From assembly GCF_044901685.1 (NCBI RefSeq), contig NZ_JBJDPS010000001.1, positions 1,054,001 through 1,118,000 on the forward strand: a stretch of 64,000 nucleotides of DNA, in the 5' to 3' direction. Below the pieces are notes generated by a model, which saw only the letters and a program-made list of their open reading frames with translations, was not told the origin of the DNA and made no database searches. The translations under genes and the position numbers were made by a program. Positions 57,913 to 64,000 of this stretch are shown here, piece after piece (the stretch's first letter is position 1; every line of letters begins with the position of its first letter). Source of the DNA: Micromonospora_G sp044901685 (GTDB taxonomy: Bacteria; Actinomycetota; Actinomycetes; Mycobacteriales; Micromonosporaceae).

Positions 57913-59970
57913 TCACCAGGGCGCCGGGGCCGGTGGCACCACAACCGGCGGGCGGTCGTCGCAGGTGATGGTGTTCGGCAGTTGCCAGGTGGCGAACCAG
58001 GGCCCGGTGGTGCCGCCGCCGTCGTTGCCGCCCAGATCGGTCAGGGCGAACTCCGATCCGGCCGGGGTGAAGTGGAACGAGCCGCAGTTGTTCACCCCGA
58101 CCGCGCCGACGTTGCGGGCGTCGACGTTCTCGAAGGAGGCGGACCCGGCGACCCGGGCGCTGACCACCGAGGTGCCCGTACCGTCGACCCTGATGTCCTT
58201 GAACCGCACCCCGTTGATCGAGTAGAGGTCCTTCACCGACCACTCGCTGACCAGCATGATCGCGTTGTACGTGCTGTCCAGGTAGTGGTCGCCGACCACC
58301 TGGACGTCGGCGTCGATGCTCTTGTCGAGCGCGTAGATCCAGATGGCGCCGAGCCCGATGTTCCAGTTGAGTTCGTACGTGCCGGCGCGGACCACGGTGT
58401 TGTTCGTGATCAGGAGTTGTCCGGTGAACGCCTCGGCGCCGAAGCGGGAGCCGGCGTGGATGCCGCTGCCCTCGCGGATCGGGTCGGCGACCAGGTTGTG
58501 CGAGACGGTGTTGTCCCGGCCGCCGTAGATCGCGATCCCGTTCGCGAGCGTCGGCGTCTGTACGGTGTTGTGGTCGAAGGTGTTGTTCGCGTTCGAGGTC
58601 GTCTCGGACCACATGGCGAGGCCGTCGTCACCGGTGTTGCGGACGAAGTTGTTCGACACGACCGAGTCCGTGACGCCGATGTGGAAGTTCAGCGCGTCGG
58701 CGATCTGGTCCACGACGATGTTGTTGGTCACCCGTACGTTGCTCATCGGCCCGTCGAACCAGAGACCGACCTTGGTGTGGCGGATGTGCAGGCCGTCGAT
58801 GGTCGAGTCGCTCATCGCCCCGCCGATGCCGTTCACCTGGTCGGTGTCGATCCGCTCGCGGACGTCGCCCTCGATGGCGAATCCGGAGAGGTGGACGTTG
58901 TCGCTGCCGCCGACCGAGGCGTCCTTGCCGTAGAAGCCGACCCCGGTGTGCACCGAGCCGTCCGGGGCCGGAGGATCGAGGGCGACCTCGCGACCCTTGA
59001 CGATCGTGTACCAGTTGCCGGCACCCTCGATCGTCACGTCGTCGACGATGATGTGCCGGTTCACCTGGTAGGTGCCCGGCGGGAGGTAGACCTTGAGGCG
59101 GGCGAGCTTCGCGAAGGCGATCGCCTTCTCCAGCGCGGCGGCGGAGCCCCGCCGGCCGGTTGGGTCGGCGCCGAACGCCAGCACGTTCGCCGCGACCAGC
59201 CTGACCCTAGGCGGCGCGACCAGTTCCGAGTCGAGCAGGTCGATCACGGTCCAGGCGGCGACGCTGTCAGCGGGCACGCTCAGCCGTACCCTGTCACCGG
59301 CGCGGTGGGTCTGGCCGAGCAGGAGGCGCTGCTCGTCGTAGAAGTGCATCGGGCGGAACGGCTTGGTGATCGTCGGGGTCGGCGTGGTGGCCGCCGGTAC
59401 GCAGCCGCACTCGGTGATCCACCAGTCGGGGTGCAACAGGTCCGCGTTCGGGTCGTTGGTGAACGGGTACTGGTTGTAGAGCCACGAGTACTGCGAGGTC
59501 AGGGTCATGGTCCTGGTCGGTCCGCCGTCGACCCGTACGCTCAGCGGCGCGGTGATCCCGCCCCCGTTCGGGGCGTCCGGAATGCTGTAACGGACGGTGA
59601 TGGCGTTGGCCGCCTTCGGCAGGGTGAACTCGACGTACTGTCCCGGCGTCAGCTTGACCGCCTTCCGCCCGGACGCCTCGGCGGGCAGCGTGTACGGCGT
59701 GCGGTCCGGTCCGATCACCGTGCCGTTCGTGCGCGCGTTCTCCGCCTCCTGTTCCAGGAATCCGACCGCCGCCCCTCGACCCTGTACGAGTGACGGGTCG
59801 AGGCCGGCGCGGGTCACCACCGGCGTCGGCGTGGTCTGGGACGAGGTGCCGGCGTGGGCGGTGCCGGCACCGGCGACGAGGAGGCCGAGGGCGACTGCGG
59901 TCCCGGTGGCGATCCAGCGTGACGGTCGCCCGGACCGTCTGGTCGCTACTTCGGTGCTGCTCGGTGACAT
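57913..59970 (-). CDS. Secreted beta-helix glycoside hydrolase, GH87-like
   Basis: A 685-residue exported enzyme. The signal peptide (~1-41) precedes a ~200-residue carbohydrate-binding-like beta domain (~65-260) and a right-handed parallel beta-helix (~265-640) of many NNxV/SHNLV-type turns. Three aspartates D425, D448 and D449 (VDQIADALNFH and TGDDG) have the same spacing (23 and 1) as the catalytic aspartates reported for GH87 alpha-1,3-glucanase (D1045, D1068, D1069, from memory). Cysteines CGC and CDD may form disulfides. Likely hydrolyses an alpha-glucan such as mutan or nigeran, in the extracellular degradation block. Confidence 0.72.
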   Translation of the reverse strand: MSPSSTEVATRRSGRPSRWIATGTAVALGLLVAGAGTAHAGTSSQTTPTPVVTRAGLDPSLVQGRGAAVGFLEQEAENARTNGTVIGPDRTPYTLPAEASGRKAVKLTPGQYVEFTLPKAANAITVRYSIPDAPNGGGITAPLSVRVDGGPTRTMTLTSQYSWLYNQYPFTNDPNADLLHPDWWITECGCVPAATTPTPTITKPFRPMHFYDEQRLLLGQTHRAGDRVRLSVPADSVAAWTVIDLLDSELVAPPRVRLVAANVLAFGADPTGRRGSAAALEKAIAFAKLARLKVYLPPGTYQVNRHIIVDDVTIEGAGNWYTIVKGREVALDPPAPDGSVHTGVGFYGKDASVGGSDNVHLSGFAIEGDVRERIDTDQVNGIGGAMSDSTIDGLHIRHTKVGLWFDGPMSNVRVTNNIVVDQIADALNFHIGVTDSVVSNNFVRNTGDDGLAMWSETTSNANNTFDHNTVQTPTLANGIAIYGGRDNTVSHNLVADPIREGSGIHAGSRFGAEAFTGQLLITNNTVVRAGTYELNWNIGLGAIWIYALDKSIDADVQVVGDHYLDSTYNAIMLVSEWSVKDLYSINGVRFKDIRVDGTGTSVVSARVAGSASFENVDARNVGAVGVNNCGSFHFTPAGSEFALTDLGGNDGGGTTGPWFATWQLPNTITCDDRPPVVVPPAPAPW

Positions 59971-60105
59971 CGAATGACTCGTTTCTCTCGGGACGGTGAC
60001 GGTGACGTGCCGACGCTCGAAGGCGGGGCATCCCCCGTGGTGGCTGCGGGATCGTCACGCTGACTTCAGAGGCTCGAAACGGAGCTAGACTCGGTCATGT
60101 TATTG

Positions 60106-60115
60106 CAGAATTCTG
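60106..60115. promoter_or_regulatory. Candidate operator between beta-helix and NMO genes
   Basis: CAGAATTCTG, a perfect 10-bp palindrome, flanked by TTG...CAA to give an imperfect larger repeat. It lies in the 264-base divergent region, about 135 bases from the beta-helix gene start and 120 from the NMO start, in a locally AT-rich stretch. Confidence 0.35.
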
Positions 60116-60234
60116 TCAATATTCAAGCGCGGCTTTGTCGTGTAATTCGGGACCATTGTCGACATTCGAGCGCTGAAATGGGCTCCCCGGGACCCAGTCG
60201 GCTCGGTCCGGCCCGATCGGGGATGATCGTCGTC

Positions 60235-61272
60235 GTGACCAGTCCCAGTCCCTGGACCGCGCTGCTGGGCAGCGAACTTCCGGTGGTGGCGGCGCCGATG
60301 GCCGGCGGTCCGAGTGTGCCCCGGCTCGTCGCCGCCGTCGCGGCCGTCGGCGGGTTCGGGTTCCTGGCCGCCGGTTACAAGACGCCCGAGACGATGCGGG
60401 CCGAGATGGACGAGCTGCGCCGGGCCGAGGTGCCGTTCGGCATGAACCTCTTCGTGCCGAACCCGGTCCCGGTGGACCGGGCGGAGTTCCGCCGGTACGC
60501 CCAGGACCTGGCCCCCGAGGCCCGGCCCTACGACGTAGCGCTCTCCGAGGAGCCGGTGGAGGACGACGACCACTGGGCCGCCAAGATCGACCTCCTGCTG
60601 GCCGACCCGGTGCCGGTGGTGAGCTTCACCTTCGGGCTGCCCGAGCCGCGCGTCGTGTCGGCGCTGCGTCGGGTCGGCTCGCGTGTGCTCGTCACCGTCA
60701 CCAGCGTGGCCGAGGCGAGGGCGGCCGGCGAACTCGGCGTCGACGGGCTGGTGGCCCAGGGCGTCGACGCGGGTGGGCACAGCGGCACGCACCGCCCGGA
60801 GGCACCGGACGCGCCGCTGCCCGTCGGCCTGCTGACCCGAGAGGTTGTCGAGGCGACCGGGCTGCCGGTGGTGGCGACCGGGGGAGTGGTCGGCCCGGAG
60901 CAGGTCGCCGACCTGCTCGCCGCCGGCGCCGTCGCCGTCATGGTCGGCACGCTGCTGCTGCGTACGGACGAGAGCGGCGCCAGCCGGACCTACCGGGACG
61001 CGCTCGCCGATCCGGCGTTCACCGAAACGGTCGTGACCCACGCCTTCACCGGCCGCCCGGCCCGTGCGCTGCGTAACGGATTTGTCGACCGTCACCGGGC
61101 CGGGGCGCCGCTCGGTTACCCCGCGGTGCACCACCTGACCCGCCCGATCAGGGCGGCGGCGGTTGCCGCCGGGGATGCCGACCGGGCGCATCTGTGGGCC
61201 GGGACCGGCTACCGGCACGCCGCCACCGGCCCGGCCGGCGACGTGGTGACCACACTGGCAGCACCCCTCTGA
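60235..61272 (+). CDS. Nitronate monooxygenase family protein
   Basis: A 345-residue FMN enzyme with a TIM-barrel: LPVVAAPMAGGPSVPRL at the N-terminus, GFGFLAAGYK, VAQGVDAGGHSGTH with the catalytic histidine, and GLPVVATGGVVGPEQV for FMN phosphate binding. It oxidises nitronates such as propionate-3-nitronate. The GTG at 60235 has GGGGA 11 bases upstream; ATG 60223 abuts that site. Followed 20 bases later by an aldo/keto reductase on the same strand. Confidence 0.9.
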   Translation: MTSPSPWTALLGSELPVVAAPMAGGPSVPRLVAAVAAVGGFGFLAAGYKTPETMRAEMDELRRAEVPFGMNLFVPNPVPVDRAEFRRYAQDLAPEARPYDVALSEEPVEDDDHWAAKIDLLLADPVPVVSFTFGLPEPRVVSALRRVGSRVLVTVTSVAEARAAGELGVDGLVAQGVDAGGHSGTHRPEAPDAPLPVGLLTREVVEATGLPVVATGGVVGPEQVADLLAAGAVAVMVGTLLLRTDESGASRTYRDALADPAFTETVVTHAFTGRPARALRNGFVDRHRAGAPLGYPAVHHLTRPIRAAAVAAGDADRAHLWAGTGYRHAATGPAGDVVTTLAAPL

Positions 61273-61292
61273 CCGATCATCGGAGACAACAG

Positions 61293-62294
61293 ATGTACGC
61301 GCATGACACGGTGCCGCTCGGGCGTACCGGCCTGCCTGTCAGCCGGCTCGGTCTCGGCCTGGCCTCCCTCGGCGGCATGTTCGCGCCGGTCGACGCGGTA
61401 CAGGCCGGCGCCACGATCGACGCCGCGTGGCGGCTCGGCATCCGGCTCTACGACACCGCACCGGTCTACGGGTACGGTCGCTCGGAAACCCGCGCCGGCC
61501 TCGCACTGCGCCCCCGCCCGCGCGACGAGTACGTCCTCTGCACGAAGGTGGGCCGGCTGATCGAGCCGGGTGGCACGGACACCCAGTCGATCTGGGCCGA
61601 CCCGCCAGCCGGCGTCGGTCCCCGGCTCGACTACCGCTATCCCGCCGTGATCCGCTCGGTGGAGCAGAGTCTGGAACGTCTCGGCCTCGACCGGATCGAC
61701 GTCCTGCACGTGCACGACCCGGACCAGGACTACCCGACGGCTCTCGCCGAGGCGTACCGGGCCCTGGCCGACCTTCGCGCCAGCGGCGTGATCCGGGCCG
61801 TCTCGCTCGGCGTGAACCACGCCGACGTGGCGGCCCGGTTCATCCGCGAGGCACCCGATCCCGGACCCGATTCTGTCCTGCTCGCCGGCCGCTACACGAT
61901 GCTGGACCAGTCCGGGTTGGCCGACCTGTTGCCGCTCTGCGAGCAGCGTGGCATCGCGGTGATGGCGGCGGGCGTGTTCCAGTCCGGCCTGCTCGCCGAG
62001 CCGCGAACCGGTGCTGCCTACGGCTACTCCCAGGTCCCCGAGGCGCTGCTCGGTCGGGTCCGCGCGATCCGGGACCTCTGTCACCGGTACGACGTTCCGC
62101 CACTGGCCGCCGCGATCCAGTTCGCGTTCGGGCACCCGGCCATCGCGACCGTGGTGGTCGGCGCGCGGGCACCGCACGAGGTGACCGACAGCGCCGCCCT
62201 CCTGGCTCATCCGATCCCGCCCGAGTTGTGGGCGGCGATGAAGGCCACGGGGCTGCTGCCGGAGACGGTGCCCACCCCGGCGGCGGGCACCTGA
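61293..62294 (+). CDS. Aldo/keto reductase
   Basis: A 333-residue NADPH-dependent AKR. The catalytic tetrad is D54 and Y59 (LYDTAPVYGYGRSE), K85 (LCTKVGR) and H141 (HVHDPD), matching D-threo-aldose/L-fucose dehydrogenase-like members. GGAGA is 7 bases before the ATG. Co-directional with the monooxygenase, and likely co-transcribed. The sugar-like substrate is inferred from the subfamily. Confidence 0.92.
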   Translation: MYAHDTVPLGRTGLPVSRLGLGLASLGGMFAPVDAVQAGATIDAAWRLGIRLYDTAPVYGYGRSETRAGLALRPRPRDEYVLCTKVGRLIEPGGTDTQSIWADPPAGVGPRLDYRYPAVIRSVEQSLERLGLDRIDVLHVHDPDQDYPTALAEAYRALADLRASGVIRAVSLGVNHADVAARFIREAPDPGPDSVLLAGRYTMLDQSGLADLLPLCEQRGIAVMAAGVFQSGLLAEPRTGAAYGYSQVPEALLGRVRAIRDLCHRYDVPPLAAAIQFAFGHPAIATVVVGARAPHEVTDSAALLAHPIPPELWAAMKATGLLPETVPTPAAGT

Positions 62295-62360
62295 CGCGGA
62301 CGGGGACGGCTCGACCGACGACCGGGACGCCCCGGTGCGCGGCGGGACGTGGTGTGTGGC

Positions 62361-63410
62361 TCACCCGAAGGCTGGCATCAGTTTGTCGTGAATCAGGCGC
62401 AGTTGACCGTCGACGTCGGCAACGCCGGGGACGTCGCGGCCGGTGAAGGATTTCACCAGGGTGGCGTCTGTGATGGCACAGATCATGTGGTTGACACCGG
62501 TCGGGGCGATGTCGCTCGCGATCTTCGCCCGTACCTCGTCGGGGGTGCCGGCGAGCGATAGCTTCTCGGTGATCTCCGGGGTCGTCAGCTCGATGCCGCG
62601 CGCGAGATCACCGGCTGCGATGGCATCGATGATCGGCACCATCTCGTCGGGGTCCACACCGTTGCGTTCGAGTTGCTCGGCGGGCATTGCCGAGGCGTAC
62701 AGGCCGACCATGCTCCGGGCCGCCTCCTTGGCCGCGGTCGAGTCCGGCCCGACGGCGAACACCACCCAGGCGCCGATGTCCAGCGACCGCCAGTCCTTGC
62801 CGGCGCGTTCCGCGCCGATCCGGAAGTGCTCGACCGCGTATTCGTAGGCCGCGCGCGAGTAGCTGAGCGCGTGGTGCATGCCGTCGGAAAGTTCACCGGC
62901 GGCCTGGAACGACCTCGGTCCCCGCATCGCACCGATCTTGACCGGGAGGTGCCGCTGGATCGGGCGGGCGAAGGTGAACAGGCCGTCGTAGGAGTAGAAC
63001 TCGCCGTCTCGGGTTATCGTGCCGTGGTCGAGCAGGGTGCGGACGACCTCGACCGCCTCCTTCACCCGGGTGAGCGGTCTGGTGGTCGTCCAGTCGATCT
63101 TGTACTGGGCGAGTACGCCGAAGTTGCCGCTGCCCAACACGACCTCGGCCCGGCCACCGGTCAGTTCGTCCAGGGTCGCGGCGGCCTGCGCGATCAGGCT
63201 CGGTTCGCGCAGGGTGACGGCCGAGACGCTCGGTCCCATCCGGATCCGTGAGGTCTGTGCCGCGGCGGCCGCGAACAGCAGCCACATGTCCTTGTGCCAC
63301 GGCTCGTCCGCCGCGTACACCGCGTGGAAGTCGAGTTCCTCCGCCAGCCTGATGGAAGCCAGCGACTGCGCGATCGGGTAGTCGGGCAGCATGGCGTAGC
63401 TGAATCTCAC
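62361..63410 (-). CDS. LLM-class F420-dependent oxidoreductase
   Basis: A 349-residue TIM-barrel with the luciferase-like family look: RFSYAMLPDYPIAQSL, FHAVYAADEPWHKDMW, VLGSGNFGVLAQYK, LPVKIGAMRGPRSFQAAGELSDG. The size and the N-terminal strand fit F420-dependent methylene-H4MPT-reductase-like (Mer) or G6PD members, common in actinomycetes. The substrate is unknown. Minus strand, convergent with the AKR; the next minus-strand gene upstream is the isomerase. Confidence 0.88.
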   Translation of the reverse strand: MRFSYAMLPDYPIAQSLASIRLAEELDFHAVYAADEPWHKDMWLLFAAAAAQTSRIRMGPSVSAVTLREPSLIAQAAATLDELTGGRAEVVLGSGNFGVLAQYKIDWTTTRPLTRVKEAVEVVRTLLDHGTITRDGEFYSYDGLFTFARPIQRHLPVKIGAMRGPRSFQAAGELSDGMHHALSYSRAAYEYAVEHFRIGAERAGKDWRSLDIGAWVVFAVGPDSTAAKEAARSMVGLYASAMPAEQLERNGVDPDEMVPIIDAIAAGDLARGIELTTPEITEKLSLAGTPDEVRAKIASDIAPTGVNHMICAITDATLVKSFTGRDVPGVADVDGQLRLIHDKLMPAFG

Positions 63411-63473
63411 GGTAGTGCCTCCTGGCCGTGAATCGTCGGACGCCGCCGTGGTCGAACACCTCGGCGAGCGTCG

Positions 63474-64000
63474 TCAGTAGCGGAGCGCGCGGAGGTTTGC
63501 GTAGCTGTCGCAGGCGGACGAGACTCCGTCGGGGGAGGGGTTGTCGTTCTCCGTCAGGTAGTGGTCGACACCGGCAACCCCGCTGTACGCGAAGATCCGG
63601 GTGAAGTCGATCGTGCCCTCGCCCACGTCGGCGAACGAGCCGTCGGCGGCCATGTCCTTCACGTGGAACAGCGAGAACCGCCCGGGATACTGCTTGATCA
63701 GGGCCACCGGGTCCACTCCGACACTGGACGCCCAGTACAGGTCGAGTTCCATGGCGACCAGGCGCGGGTCGGTCTCGCGCACGAGCACGTCGTAACCGCG
63801 TACGCCGTCCGTGGCGGTGAACTCGAATCCGTGGTTGTGATACGCCACGGTGATGCCGGCCCGCTTGAGCGAGGCACCGACCGTGTTCAGGGTTGCCGCC
63901 AGTCTCCGGTAGTCCTCGAGCTGCCAGGCGCTCGACCCCGAGATGCGGACGTACCTCGCGCCGAACGCGTTCGCGTCGGCGATCACGCCGTCGAGATTGG
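63474..64000 (-). CDS. Sugar phosphate isomerase/epimerase (xylose-isomerase-like barrel), partial
   Basis: The C-terminal ~175 residues are present; the start is beyond the window. GITVAYHNHGFEF (metal-binding HNH), MELDLYWASSVGVDP and SLFHVKDMAADGSFADVGEGTIDF are typical AP-endonuclease/xylose-isomerase-like fold. Members isomerise or epimerise sugars or act on inositols. It lies 63 bases upstream of the LLM oxidoreductase gene and may be in the same operon. Confidence 0.88.
   Translation of the reverse strand, partial: NLDGVIADANAFGARYVRISGSSAWQLEDYRRLAATLNTVGASLKRAGITVAYHNHGFEFTATDGVRGYDVLVRETDPRLVAMELDLYWASSVGVDPVALIKQYPGRFSLFHVKDMAADGSFADVGEGTIDFTRIFAYSGVAGVDHYLTENDNPSPDGVSSACDSYANLRALRY

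Noticed and set aside
57847..59793. 648-codon plus-strand frame opposite the GH87-like gene
   Set aside because: Shadow frame full of GDR/VRR repeats; the beta-helix protein on the minus strand has a signal peptide and domains.

Overview
The window is high-GC DNA with actinomycete gene style: dense packing, ATGA/TGATG overlaps, GTG/TTG starts, SSGR-type codon bias and many Tat/Sec-exported hydrolases. Several features point to a Micromonosporaceae chromosome (Micromonospora or a close relative): a perfect palindrome built on the AAGGGGCCCTTCC motif, dispersed GATCATGA-type inverted repeats, and a glnX-glnH-pknG locus. The family assignment is inference from sequence style, not from a search.

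Layout. 1-1.2 kb: end of an iron-siderophore ABC importer. 1.3-9.7 kb: exported substrate-binding/VWA fusion, TetR regulators, alpha/beta hydrolase, LigD-like DNA ligase, maltokinase-cap protein, subtilisin-like protease. 9.7-19.1 kb: rifampin-phosphotransferase-like enzyme, PAP2 membrane phosphatase, glutamate-type ABC importer, Tat-exported M14 carboxypeptidase. 19.6-26.9 kb: two nearly identical lysozyme-fold exported proteins, each with a long similar 5' leader, flanking a two-component system, an ABC exporter, a TetR and a hydrolase. 27.0-28.8 kb: RidA protein, then an IS110-family insertion sequence abutting a REP-like repeat. 28.9-36.0 kb: a probable sulfur block (glutathionyl-hydroquinone reductase, SsuABC-like importer, cysteine-free Rrf2 regulator, TauE/SafE, YeiH) tied together by repeated TTCCTAT-N7-RTAGGAA operators.

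36.1-45.0 kb is the most interesting part. It is a seven-gene, mostly overlapping operon: glnX, glnH, an unknown helical protein, pknG, a PP2C phosphatase, a VWA protein and an FHA protein. The kinase, phosphatase and FHA protein all carry N-terminal zinc-ribbon cysteine pairs. The first two genes and pknG match the mycobacterial amino-acid-sensing GlnX-GlnH-PknG pathway; the eraser, scaffold and reader genes extend it into what looks like a self-contained signalling module.

45.1-54.3 kb: vanadium haloperoxidase, a truncated response regulator, phosphodiester glycosidase, ADP-ribosylglycohydrolase, a wrecked LuxR-family ATPase regulator, and ahcY behind a clear SAH riboswitch. 54.8-60 kb: carbohydrate degradation (GH10-CBM2 xylanase, SGNH esterase, GH87-like beta-helix enzyme). 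60.2-64 kb: nitronate monooxygenase, aldo/keto reductase, F420-type LLM oxidoreductase and a sugar isomerase cut by the window end. No rRNA, tRNA or CRISPR array was seen.
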